Of a stretch of DNA of 64,000 bases, positions 25,371-33,883 are shown one piece after another (positions within the stretch are counted from its first letter, which is position 1; each line of letters starts with the position of its first letter). This DNA is from an uncultured Candidatus Saccharibacteria bacterium (GTDB lineage: Bacteria; Patescibacteriota; Saccharimonadia; Saccharimonadales; Saccharimonadaceae). The DNA lies in assembly GCA_938033875.1 (NCBI GenBank), contig CALHKG010000018.1:1-64000 (forward strand), in the 5' to 3' direction. Made by a program: the position numbers and the translations under genes. The notes below the pieces were generated by a model. The model had not been told where the DNA came from. It ran no database searches and saw only the letters and a list, made by a program, of their open reading frames with translations.

Positions 25371-26038
25371 TGGCGACCGATAATAAAGAAGTTGCAATAC
25401 GCAAGCGTCAACAGATTGATTCGTCAAAAAAGACTATGTTTATTTTTGTGGCTTCTGCGGCATTTTTGGCGGGAATTGCGCTTGTTGTGAGTATATTTTT
25501 GGTGCAGCAAATTGTATTTCATTCGAAGATTCTTCTGGAGAAGCAAAATACGATTTCTCGTCTAGATAAAAACTTGTCATCAGTTGATGAATTAAAGAAG
25601 AATATCCGAGTTTTAGACACGAACACTGCTCTTAACTCTATAAAATCAAGCAGCGAAAGTAATGCTCTTCAGACGGTACTGGATGCATTACCAGATAATG
25701 CGAACGCCGACGCTCTTGGTGCTTCATTGAAGAATAAATTTATTGACACGACTACCGGTGTGACTATTCAAAATCTGACCGTTGCTCAATCTGGATCTGA
25801 TAGTGAAAGCTCTGAGTCAACGTCTGAAAATGCCATATCATTTACTATGGAAGTGAGCGGTCCGGCTGAAAAATTGAAAGAATTGTTAACTAAGTTAGAG
25901 GCGTCTATTCGAGTCATTGACCTAAAGACCGTGGAAATCCAGCGAAATGAGGATAGATTGAGCTTAGTGGTTCGAGGTGTTGCTTATTACGAGCCAGCAC
26001 AAACAATACAATTAGAGAATAAGGTGGTTAAGCCATGA
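25370..26038 (+). CDS. pilO: Type IV pilus inner-membrane protein PilO-like
   Basis: The 222-residue protein has a short cytoplasmic tail, one membrane helix (FIFVASAAFLAGIALVVSIFLVQQIVF), a coiled coil and an alpha/beta outer domain (EVSGPAEKLKELLTKLEASIRVIDLKTVEIQR) with the ferredoxin-like pattern of PilO. Order and topology after pilM and pilN support the name; sequence resemblance alone would be weak. A Ser/Glu-rich insert (SGSDSESSESTSEN) breaks the domain. Confidence 0.75.
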   Translation: MATDNKEVAIRKRQQIDSSKKTMFIFVASAAFLAGIALVVSIFLVQQIVFHSKILLEKQNTISRLDKNLSSVDELKKNIRVLDTNTALNSIKSSSESNALQTVLDALPDNANADALGASLKNKFIDTTTGVTIQNLTVAQSGSDSESSESTSENAISFTMEVSGPAEKLKELLTKLEASIRVIDLKTVEIQRNEDRLSLVVRGVAYYEPAQTIQLENKVVKP

Positions 26039-26265
26039 AGAAAACAGACATAGCAATGGTAATATTGATCGCGGGTGTAGGTGTGGCAATCGGTTATATT
26101 GTCGCCTCTAACATCTCGTTCTTAAAAGTCCCAGAATCTGGCACAAAAGTACAGACTATTCGAGAAATATCACCTGACGTCGAAAAACCAAACCCAGCGA
26201 TTTTTAATAATAATGCGATAAATCCAACTGTTGAAATATTCGTAGGTCAAGATGCAGCCAAATAG
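26035..26265 (+). CDS. Small single-helix pilus operon protein
   Basis: This 76-residue protein has one N-terminal membrane helix (IAMVILIAGVGVAIGYIVAS) and about 50 polar, proline-containing residues outside. It overlaps the PilO gene by 4 bases and precedes pilB by 13. In Gram-negative bacteria a PilP lipoprotein holds this place. No lipobox or PilP motif is seen, so only position links them. It may be a reduced alignment-complex subunit suited to an envelope without an outer-membrane secretin. Confidence 0.65.
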   Translation: MKKTDIAMVILIAGVGVAIGYIVASNISFLKVPESGTKVQTIREISPDVEKPNPAIFNNNAINPTVEIFVGQDAAK

Positions 26266-26278
26266 AGAAGGGGTGTAA

Positions 26279-28039
26279 ATGGCTTTACTGACGGACGACA
26301 TCCAAGATAAGTTGATCGAGCTGCTCGTAAACGAGGGGCTTATTGAGAAGTCTGTCATTGATGACGCCTTAAAGCGCGCTTCTGAGAGCGGCAAGCCGTT
26401 ATTTAGTTTGCTTAGCGAAGAGGGGCTGCTTGATAATGAGCTACTGGTTCATGGTGTGGCTCAAGTTTCGGGTGTGCCGTATGTCAATCTGTCGAATAGT
26501 GTTATTAGCCAGGATATTTTATCTCTATTGCCGTCCGATGTTGCTGAGAGATTTATGGCTGTGCCGCTGGCCGAGGTTCAGAACCGACTAGCGGTAGCGA
26601 TGATCGATGCGAATAATGTTCAAGCGGTGGACTATTTGTCGAATCGCATCCAGCGTCCGATAAAAGTATTTATGGCTTCGGAAGAGAGTGTTCGTCATGT
26701 CTTGGATCAATATAAGACTGACTTGTCATCTGTTAATGTAGCGGCTCAGGCCTCTCAGGAAGAGTCTTTGTCGGAGGCTGGCAATATTAAAACGATTGTC
26801 CAAGATTCACCGATATCACGAGCGTTGTCGACAATTTTGGAATACGCGGTGAAGAGTCACGCATCCGACGTGCATATTGAGCCATTAGAGAAGGCTTTGA
26901 AGATTCGTTGTCGCGTTGACGGTGTTTTGCGTGAAATAATGCAGCTCCCAAAGAGTATTGAGCCGGCGTTAGTTAGTCGTATTAAGATTCTTTCCAATCT
27001 GAAAATTGACGAGCATCGAATTCCTCAGGATGGTCAATTCGCGGTTAACGTTGCAGGTAAAGAGGTTGATCTTCGTATCGCTATCTCTCCAGTTGTCTGG
27101 GGTGAACAGGTGGTTATTCGTCTGCTTGATAAGAGTGGAAGTTCTTTCAATTTGGAAGATATGGGCTACGCTGGGCGTGCATTAAGAACGATCCGTAAGG
27201 GGATTAAGCGGCCAAATGGAATGATCTTAACGTCGGGCCCAACTGGTTCTGGTAAGTCAACGAGTTTGTACGCGTTGATTAAAGAAATTAAAGACGACAC
27301 TGTGAATATTGTGACGCTTGAAGATCCGGTTGAGTATAAGATGGATGGCGTCAATCAGATTCAGGTGAACGCGGAAGTTGGCTTGACGTTTGCTTCTGGG
27401 CTGCGCTCAATTTTGCGTCAAGACCCAGACATTGTGATGGTTGGTGAGATTCGCGATAATGAAACAGCAAATTTGGCTATTCAGGCAGCCTTAACGGGGC
27501 ATTTGGTTTTCTCGACACTTCATACAAATTCCGCTGCTGGTGTGCTGCCGCGTTTGTTGGATATGGGGATCGAGCCGTTTCTTATCGCCAGTACGGTTAA
27601 TACAATTATCGGTCAGCGTTTGGTGAGGCGAGTGGCGCGTCGTCGAGATATTTATCAATCGTCACCACTGGAAACGCAGGCAATTCGCGAGGCGGTTGGT
27701 GGATTATTGCCACAAACAAGGGAGCAGGTTGCTCAATATGCGCAAGATTTGGGATATGAAAGTTTGCCGCTAGCGACACAGACGTCGTTTGCCTTGGCAA
27801 AAGGAAAAGATACGCCGCAAACTCCTCGCGGTTATGCTGGACGAGCTGGTTTGTATGAGGTCATGGATATTACTGAAGAGATTCAGAATTTGATTGTTAA
27901 GCGCGCAACCTCAGCGGAAATCCAGCGAATGGCAATTCAGCAAGGTATGATTACGATGCGTCAAGATGGTTATCTGAAGGCGTTGAACGGAATAACGACA
28001 ATAGAAGAAGTTAATAGGGTAGCGGCGGATACCGCGTAA
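26279..28039 (+). CDS. pilB: Type IV pilus extension ATPase
   Basis: The 586-residue GspE-family hexameric ATPase powers pilin assembly. An N-terminal MshEN-like domain (residues 1-150) is followed by the motor: SHASDVHIEPLEKALKIRCRVDG, Walker A GPTGSGKSTSLYAL (about residue 320), Asp box, Walker B VGEIRDNETA and His box HLVFSTLHTN. The tetracysteine zinc motif of many PilB proteins is missing; that region reads RRVARRRDIYQSS. The start follows an AGAAGGGGTG site. Confidence 0.95.
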   Translation: MALLTDDIQDKLIELLVNEGLIEKSVIDDALKRASESGKPLFSLLSEEGLLDNELLVHGVAQVSGVPYVNLSNSVISQDILSLLPSDVAERFMAVPLAEVQNRLAVAMIDANNVQAVDYLSNRIQRPIKVFMASEESVRHVLDQYKTDLSSVNVAAQASQEESLSEAGNIKTIVQDSPISRALSTILEYAVKSHASDVHIEPLEKALKIRCRVDGVLREIMQLPKSIEPALVSRIKILSNLKIDEHRIPQDGQFAVNVAGKEVDLRIAISPVVWGEQVVIRLLDKSGSSFNLEDMGYAGRALRTIRKGIKRPNGMILTSGPTGSGKSTSLYALIKEIKDDTVNIVTLEDPVEYKMDGVNQIQVNAEVGLTFASGLRSILRQDPDIVMVGEIRDNETANLAIQAALTGHLVFSTLHTNSAAGVLPRLLDMGIEPFLIASTVNTIIGQRLVRRVARRRDIYQSSPLETQAIREAVGGLLPQTREQVAQYAQDLGYESLPLATQTSFALAKGKDTPQTPRGYAGRAGLYEVMDITEEIQNLIVKRATSAEIQRMAIQQGMITMRQDGYLKALNGITTIEEVNRVAADTA

Positions 28040-28050
28040 AAGGAGGAAAC

Positions 28051-29121
28051 ATGAATAATCAAGAATTGCGAATTGAGATTTTGCTGGAAGAAGTCGTTAA
28101 GAAGCGAGCTTCAGACCTTCATATTCAAGTTGGTTTGCCGCCAATGCTGCGAATTGACGGTTCATTAATGCCGGCCGCCGGAACTCAGCCATTGGACGAG
28201 CCTGCAGTTGAGAGGTTGGTATTCCAGATTCTTGATGAAGATCAGCGGCAGATTTTGCTAAAAGATAAGGAATTTGACTTTTCGTTTGCGTTTGGTACAC
28301 TGGGGCGATTCCGAGTTAATGCCTTCCATGAGCGTGGCAATTTGGCTGCAGCCCTACGTTTGATTCCAAATGAAATTAAGTCGGCGTCTGAACTGGGTAT
28401 GCCACCGGTTGTTAATACGTTTGCGGATTTTCCTCGCGGTTTGGTGTTGGTCACTGGTCCAACTGGTTCCGGTAAGTCAACGACTTTGGCGGCTCTGGTT
28501 GATAAAATTAATTCTGAGCGTTCACAGCATATTATTACCATTGAAGACCCTATCGAGTTTACTCACAAGTCGAAAAAATCAGTGGTAGTTCAGCGTGAAG
28601 TTCATTACGACACTTATTCATTCTCTGCAGCTTTGCGTTCGAGTCTTCGCCAAGACCCAGATGTTGTGTTGATTGGTGAGATGCGCGACCTCGAGACGAT
28701 TTCAGCAGCGATTACAATTGCCGAAACTGGACACTTGGTGTTTGCAACGCTACACACGAACTCCGCAGCACAATCAATTGACCGTATGATTGACGTGTTC
28801 CCGCCACACCAGCAGCCACAGATTCGCGCCCAGCTCAGTAATATTTTGATGGCAATTTGTTCGCAGCGACTTGTGCCAGCTATTGGCGGTGGACGAGTCG
28901 TGGCGGCAGAGGTTTTGATTGCTAATCCAGCGGTGCGTAACATTATCCGCGAAGGCAAATCTCATCAGTTGGATGCCGTGATTCAGACTGGTGCTGACCA
29001 GGGAATGCAGACGATGGATCGAACTTTGGTAAATTTGGTGCAGAACGGTACGATTACGTATGATAGTGCTCGTGAATTTGCTGTCGATTTGACGGAATTT
29101 GAGAGGCTGATGAGGGGGTAA
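28051..29121 (+). CDS. pilT: Type IV pilus retraction ATPase
   Basis: The 356-residue protein is close to standard PilT. It shows KKRASDLHIQVGLPPMLRIDG, Walker A GPTGSGKSTTLAAL (about residue 135), VGEMRDLETI-like Walker B (IGEMRDLETISAAI), the His box GHLVFATLHTNSAAQSIDR and the C-terminal ICSQRLVP segment. PilT depolymerises pili and drives twitching or host pulling. An AAGGAGG site 6 bases before ATG and an 11-base gap to pilB place it in the same operon. Confidence 0.96.
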   Translation: MNNQELRIEILLEEVVKKRASDLHIQVGLPPMLRIDGSLMPAAGTQPLDEPAVERLVFQILDEDQRQILLKDKEFDFSFAFGTLGRFRVNAFHERGNLAAALRLIPNEIKSASELGMPPVVNTFADFPRGLVLVTGPTGSGKSTTLAALVDKINSERSQHIITIEDPIEFTHKSKKSVVVQREVHYDTYSFSAALRSSLRQDPDVVLIGEMRDLETISAAITIAETGHLVFATLHTNSAAQSIDRMIDVFPPHQQPQIRAQLSNILMAICSQRLVPAIGGGRVVAAEVLIANPAVRNIIREGKSHQLDAVIQTGADQGMQTMDRTLVNLVQNGTITYDSAREFAVDLTEFERLMRG

Positions 29122-29124
29122 TAA

Positions 29125-30339
29125 ATGAAAAAGTACGATTACGAAGCCAGGGATAGTGCAAGTAATAAAATCGTTAAATCAGTTGTTCAGGCTGATAGCG
29201 AAAATGCTGCTGCAAAGCTTTTGACAGCTCAGGGCTTTGTGCCGTTAAAAATTGAATTACAAGACGATAAAACAAATTTCTTTGCGAGGTTTTCTGGTAG
29301 AATCACCACTAAGGATAAGGTTGTGTTTACTCGTCAGCTAGCAACTCTTATTGGAGCAGGGCTACCTTTGGCGCAAAGCCTTCGAACGGTTCAGGAGCAG
29401 ACTACGAATAAGCGCATGCAGGAAATAGTCCAGGAAATTATCTCTGACGTTGAAGGCGGCAAATCCTTGTCTGATTCGTTCGCAAAGCATCCAGAAGCTT
29501 TCAATAAAGTTTATGTAGCTTTGATCTCGGCTGGTGAAACGTCAGGTACAATGGATGATTCGCTTAAGAGGCTAGCTGCTCAGCAGGAAAAAGACGCTGC
29601 TATGATGAGTAAAATTAGAGGTGCTATGATGTATCCGTCAATTGTCTTGGTAGTGATTATCTTAGTTATCGGATTTATGTTATTCACGGTCGTTCCGCAA
29701 GTTGAGGGTCTGTATCGTGACTTAAATAAGGGGTTGCCATTTGTGACTCTTGCGATGATTAAAGTGGCGAACTTTTTTAGTAGTCTTTGGTGGCTTGTTA
29801 TATTGGCAATGATTATCGGCGGTTATTTCCTAGTACAATATTTGAAAACTGAACAGGGAATTAGGACTAAAGACATCTTTAAGCTTAATGTCCCGTTATT
29901 TAAAGGAATGTTCAGGAAAATGTACATGGCACGATTTGCCAGGACCGGTCAAGTTCTTCTGAGTACTGGCGTGCCGATGCTTGACATGCTTCGAATTACG
30001 TCTGATGCTGTTAATAACGTGATTATTAGCGAAAGTATACTTCGCGCATCGGATAAGGTTAAAGGCGGTAAGGCGCTCTCAGCTTCTCTATCTAATGAAG
30101 ATTATTTCCTAGCAATGGTGCCGCAGATGATTAAAATCGGTGAGCAATCAGGTAAGATTGATGAGATGATGGGCAAGACCGCTCAAGTTTATGAGGATGA
30201 GCTTGATGAGGAAATTCGCGCTTTATCTACGGCGATAGAGCCAGTCTTGATGGTCTTTTTGGCTATAGTTGCTGGTACGATGGTCGCGGCTATCTTGCTT
30301 CCAATCTATAGCTTGGTTGGCAACATCAATATTCGCTAG
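29125..30339 (+). CDS. pilC: Type IV pilus platform protein
   Basis: The 404-residue GspF-family protein shows two homologous cytoplasmic helical bundles (TRQLATLIGAGLPLAQSLRTV and ARTGQVLLSTGVPMLDMLRIT) separated by membrane helices, with a third helix at the C-terminus (AIEPVLMVFLAIVAGTMVAAILLPIY). It sits in the membrane, docks PilB or PilT and rotates pilins into the filament. N-terminal text MKKYDYEARDSASNKIVK is typical. It starts 3 bases after pilT. Confidence 0.95.
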   Translation: MKKYDYEARDSASNKIVKSVVQADSENAAAKLLTAQGFVPLKIELQDDKTNFFARFSGRITTKDKVVFTRQLATLIGAGLPLAQSLRTVQEQTTNKRMQEIVQEIISDVEGGKSLSDSFAKHPEAFNKVYVALISAGETSGTMDDSLKRLAAQQEKDAAMMSKIRGAMMYPSIVLVVIILVIGFMLFTVVPQVEGLYRDLNKGLPFVTLAMIKVANFFSSLWWLVILAMIIGGYFLVQYLKTEQGIRTKDIFKLNVPLFKGMFRKMYMARFARTGQVLLSTGVPMLDMLRITSDAVNNVIISESILRASDKVKGGKALSASLSNEDYFLAMVPQMIKIGEQSGKIDEMMGKTAQVYEDELDEEIRALSTAIEPVLMVFLAIVAGTMVAAILLPIYSLVGNINIR

Positions 30340-30420
30340 ACTGACTTATATTTTTAGTGTATTATAAACGTAAGCATTTTTGCGTAAATATAGGTAAACC
30401 ATAGAAAGGTGGGAAATCTA

Positions 30421-30900
30421 ATGACAAAAAAAGATAATAAAAAAGGATTTACAATCATCGAGGTCGTTCTAGTCTTGGCTATTGCTGGACTTATCTTTGC
30501 GATGGTGTTTATCGCATTGCCAGCTTTGCAGCGTAGCCAGCGCGACCAGTCAAGGAAAAATGACACTTCAACGGTTGCTGCGGCTATTAACAATTGGAAT
30601 TCAGCTAATCGTAACGGCGGCACGTTTAGTGAAGAGTCTCTACGTAAGTATGTCGATAAGCTTGATCAATACGACAAGTCTTCAGAATTAAAGGTTGCTA
30701 CACCTGGTGCTTCAATGTCAGTAGCTAGTAACGAAATCAAGGTTATGCGAGGTAAGAAATGTCCTGCTAGCACGCCAGCTCCATCTGCTGACGATCCAGC
30801 AAACATAACTTTGCAAAACGGATCTTCACGCAACGCAGTAGTTGTAGTTCTGCTGGAGAACAACGGTTCTCAAAAGCAATTGTATTGCCAAGACGTATAA
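30421..30900 (+). CDS. Type IV prepilin, probably the major pilin
   Basis: The 159-residue protein carries the class III signal NKKGFTIIEVVLVLAIAGLIF, cut after Gly so that the mature protein begins with methylated Phe and has Glu at position 5. A hydrophobic helix and a globular head follow, with two Cys near the C-terminus (KKCPAS and LYCQDV) that could form the D-region disulfide. GAAAGGTGG precedes ATG 30421. The separate leader and a strong terminator after it suggest higher expression than the assembly genes, as expected for a major subunit. Confidence 0.88.
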   Translation: MTKKDNKKGFTIIEVVLVLAIAGLIFAMVFIALPALQRSQRDQSRKNDTSTVAAAINNWNSANRNGGTFSEESLRKYVDKLDQYDKSSELKVATPGASMSVASNEIKVMRGKKCPASTPAPSADDPANITLQNGSSRNAVVVVLLENNGSQKQLYCQDV

Positions 30901-30917
30901 TCCATAGATAAATTACG

Positions 30918-30948
30918 AATCAGCCTCGGTATGGGGCTGATTTTTTTA
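30918..30948 (+). terminator. Terminator after the major pilin gene
   Basis: AATCAGCC (30918-30925) pairs with GGCTGATT (30935-30942) and is followed by seven T residues. Confidence 0.85.
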
Positions 30949-30972
30949 TGGTTTTTTGTTACCATAAGAAGT

Positions 30973-31854
30973 ATGATTAAGTTTGTATTAGTGGGATTTT
31001 TAGGGGCTATTTTAGGCAGTTTTGCCGGAGCGCAAATTTGGCGCTTGCGGGCTCGCCAGCTAATGGAGGATAAAAAAGCGGGAGAAAAAGTTAACCAAAA
31101 GGAATTAAAGAAATTATCTCCATTGATAAAAAAAATTTCCAAAGATAGATCTCGCTGTTTATCTTGCGGACATGAGCTTAAGTGGCACGATTTGATTCCG
31201 ATGGTAAGTTGGGTCGCTGGATTGGGACGGTGCAGATATTGCAAAGCATTTATCGGTTGGACAGAAATCTTGTTGGAGTTGGTGATGGCTGGATTGTTCG
31301 TTGCATCCGTGGCTTTTTGGCCTGGATCATTGACGGATATCTGGCAAGTCGCGTTGCTGGTCTTGTGGTTGGCAAGTTTGGTGCTGCTGGCGATTTTATT
31401 CGTCTATGACCTCAGATGGCTACTTCTTCCAGATGTAATTAATATTCCGTTTATCATTCTTGGCGTTATTTTTGCGGGAATAAAAGTATGTCTAGCTGGC
31501 GATTTTTCAAAAAGCTTGATGACGTTATTTGGGTCGATTGCGATTCTGAGCGGAATATATATGGTGCTATATTTATTCTCAAAATATCGTTACGGAGAAG
31601 ATAAAACTTGGATCGGTTTTGGTGATGTTAAGCTTGGACTTGGATTGGGTTTGTTCTTAGGAAACTGGCTTCTGGCGTTTGCAGCTTTATTTATCGCAAA
31701 TCTTATCGGCACGCTTCTTGTCTTGCCATCAATGATGCGAGGAAAATTGCAAGCAACTTCACGGATATGCTTTGGTCCACTACTTATTGCGGGATTTTTG
31801 ATAGCGTGGTTCTTTAGTCGACAAATTTTAGAGTGGGGCTTTCTTATTGTCTAA
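30973..31854 (+). CDS. pilD: Prepilin peptidase / N-methyltransferase
   Basis: The 293-residue membrane enzyme cuts prepilins and methylates the new N-terminus. Two CxxC pairs in the cytoplasmic zinc loop (CLSCGHELKWHDLIPMVS, GRCRYCK) and both catalytic aspartates (VYDLRWLLLPD and GFGDVKLG) are present, with about seven helices. An unusual insert of about 35 Lys-rich residues precedes the zinc loop. ATG 30973 follows the pilin terminator. The in-frame codon at 30931 lies inside that terminator and is rejected. Confidence 0.92.
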   Translation: MIKFVLVGFLGAILGSFAGAQIWRLRARQLMEDKKAGEKVNQKELKKLSPLIKKISKDRSRCLSCGHELKWHDLIPMVSWVAGLGRCRYCKAFIGWTEILLELVMAGLFVASVAFWPGSLTDIWQVALLVLWLASLVLLAILFVYDLRWLLLPDVINIPFIILGVIFAGIKVCLAGDFSKSLMTLFGSIAILSGIYMVLYLFSKYRYGEDKTWIGFGDVKLGLGLGLFLGNWLLAFAALFIANLIGTLLVLPSMMRGKLQATSRICFGPLLIAGFLIAWFFSRQILEWGFLIV

Positions 31855-31886
31855 GTAAAAAGCGCTTATGCTATAATGGAGAAGTG

Positions 31887-32627
31887 ATGGGCAATAAACA
31901 AAAAGGTTTTACTATAATTGAAGTGATTTTGTTTGTGGCTATTTCTGGTTTGCTGACCTCTATGTTGATGGTTGGCGTAAGTATGTCAATTAATCGTCAG
32001 CAATATCGCGATTCAGTGCAGTCTTATGCTGGTTTTTTGCGAAACGAATATTCGAAGGTGGTCAATGTTGAGAATGAGCGATCTAAGGGCACTTGTCCAA
32101 TTGAAGGCTCTGATGGTCGAGCTGAAACTCTACGCGGTCAATCTGATTGCGTGATTGTCGGTCGCTATATTACCACTGAAGGTTCTCTGGGTTCGACGGA
32201 CGGCAATCTGTACAAAACTTATCCAGTTTATGCCTATAGATCAGATAAGGGTAGCGCGTGGACTTATAGGCGGGGCGCTGAGTCTGATAAATATATTGTT
32301 AATTGGCAAGCAAAAACTAGGTTTTCTAACCAAGCCAAAGATAGTGCGTATATTTCTATTTTGATGTACCGCCATCCAGAGACTGGGCAGTTGGATATTA
32401 GAACTGACACGAGTCGATTCGGTGACAATTTAACTGATTTCGTCAATAATAAAAATAGTGCTGGAGTTGTGCAATCTGCTGGCGAGCAGCGTCAACAGAG
32501 GGAAATTTGTGTTTATGATGACGGCTGGCTACCGGGGGAGAGATTATCTATTTTCCTACGATCGCATGCAGGTTCTGCTGATGCTATAGTTATGGGTAAT
32601 GCAACAGGAGGTTGTGCTGATGCGTAA
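31887..32627 (+). CDS. Type IV pilin-like protein (minor pilin)
   Basis: The 246-residue protein has the signal NKQKGFTIIEVILFVAISGLLTS and a 200-residue head with Cys in KGTCPIEG, QSDCVIV, EICVYDD and GGCADA. It is larger than the major pilin. ATG 31887 is supported by a TATAAT (31872-31877) 9 bases upstream, so a short leader. First of four overlapping genes for pilin-like proteins, a layout typical of the minor pilins that prime pilus assembly. Confidence 0.85.
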   Translation: MGNKQKGFTIIEVILFVAISGLLTSMLMVGVSMSINRQQYRDSVQSYAGFLRNEYSKVVNVENERSKGTCPIEGSDGRAETLRGQSDCVIVGRYITTEGSLGSTDGNLYKTYPVYAYRSDKGSAWTYRRGAESDKYIVNWQAKTRFSNQAKDSAYISILMYRHPETGQLDIRTDTSRFGDNLTDFVNNKNSAGVVQSAGEQRQQREICVYDDGWLPGERLSIFLRSHAGSADAIVMGNATGGCADA

Positions 32628-33201
32628 GCTTAACAGAGGCGACACGCTTGTCGAAGTGTTGCTTGGAGTAACCATTTTTAGCCTAGTCGCCGTTATTGCA
32701 TTAGAAACCATGAATCGCGGGATGGCTATTGCTCAGTATTCTTTGGAGACGACGTTGGTTCGCCAACAGGTTGACGCTCAGGCTGAAATGCTAAGATATG
32801 CGCATGATATGAAAAATGATACTTGGAAGAAATTGGTAGACAGTAATTCGGTGAGCGTTTCTGCTGTGAATGGCAATGAAGGAAACTTGGGTGCTGAAAA
32901 ATGCCCTGATGATTTTTCTACGAAAGAGTTTGCATTGGCTGCGACGCCTTCGCTCGCTTCGAAGATTAGTATATTGAACAATCCTGGAGATTATAAACCA
33001 GCAGAAACGTACGCGCGGGTCGATAGTGATACTAAAAAAACGTATGGAATATCTGTTAGATTAGTTAAGCCGAGTACGGCTATCGGGAGCAGGGATAGCA
33101 ATAAATATGATGCGTACATAAAAGCGTGCTGGATGCCAGTTGGCAGTAAAATGCCGGCGACTATTGGTACGATTGTGAGGTTGTATGATTCAGGGCTATA
33201 A
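32620..33201 (+). CDS. Type IV pilin-like protein (PilV/GspI-like position)
   Basis: The 193-residue protein begins MRKLNRGDTLVEVLLGVTIF. The glycine and E+5-like pattern (GDTLVEVLL) fit a prepilin signal in which Phe+1 is replaced by Asp. It overlaps the preceding gene by 8 bases and has its own AGGAGG site. The head has two Cys (EKCPDDF, KACWMP). Its place between two other minor pilins resembles PilV/GspI, but the name is by position only. Confidence 0.8.
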   Translation: MRKLNRGDTLVEVLLGVTIFSLVAVIALETMNRGMAIAQYSLETTLVRQQVDAQAEMLRYAHDMKNDTWKKLVDSNSVSVSAVNGNEGNLGAEKCPDDFSTKEFALAATPSLASKISILNNPGDYKPAETYARVDSDTKKTYGISVRLVKPSTAIGSRDSNKYDAYIKACWMPVGSKMPATIGTIVRLYDSGL

Positions 33202-33883
33202 AAAAGGATTTACACTTATCGAATTGATGCTCGCCATGAGCTTTATATCTGTTCTTTTGTTGTCGATTGCGATGGTGGGTATTCAAGCGGGAAAAATGTA
33301 TAGCAGAGGAATTGTGCTTCGTGATGTTAATCAAGCGGGGCGAGATATTTCAGACACAATTCGGCGCGATTTTCTTCAGGCAAATGCCGAAAAGATTGAC
33401 GCTACTGGCCTGAGAGTGCCGAATAATAGCAATTGGTCAACTGGTCGACTTTGCCTTGGCTCTCATTCTTATGTGTGGAATAATCCAAAGTATTTGGACG
33501 ATCCTAGCCTGTTGGGCGGAAATAGTCTGTTTAAGGTTAATGGTAATCCAGTGAATTTGGTGCGCGTAGTTGATGCGGATAGTGGATTGTGTAAAAAAGA
33601 CGCTTCTGGCAAATATCCGGAAACCGTTGATCTTGCGAAATCATCCAATTTGCTCAGGGCTATCAATAGTGGCGATGGTTCAATTGGTGTACACGAAGTT
33701 ACGTTAGAAAAGATCACATCGGACAATTCAAGGGAGGCGCTGTATAAATTGACCTTTACGCTGGGGACGAGCAAGATGAGTGAAATAAGGAATTCTTCCT
33801 GTAAAGCTCCGACTGAAGATGATAGCAATTTTGAGTTCTGTGCTATAAATAAATTTGAGATGATTGTGAGGACAAATGGGTAA
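33185..33883 (+). CDS. Type IV pilin-like protein (PilW/GspJ-like position)
   Basis: The 232-residue protein has the textbook signal YKKGFTLIELMLAMSFISVLL. The head contains four Cys (RLCLGSH, SGLCKKD, SSCKAPT, EFCAINK) and Asn-rich loops. It overlaps the gene before it by 17 bases and the next by 8, so translation is coupled. The position suggests a PilW/GspJ-type minor pilin. Confidence 0.83.
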   Translation: MIQGYKKGFTLIELMLAMSFISVLLLSIAMVGIQAGKMYSRGIVLRDVNQAGRDISDTIRRDFLQANAEKIDATGLRVPNNSNWSTGRLCLGSHSYVWNNPKYLDDPSLLGGNSLFKVNGNPVNLVRVVDADSGLCKKDASGKYPETVDLAKSSNLLRAINSGDGSIGVHEVTLEKITSDNSREALYKLTFTLGTSKMSEIRNSSCKAPTEDDSNFEFCAINKFEMIVRTNG

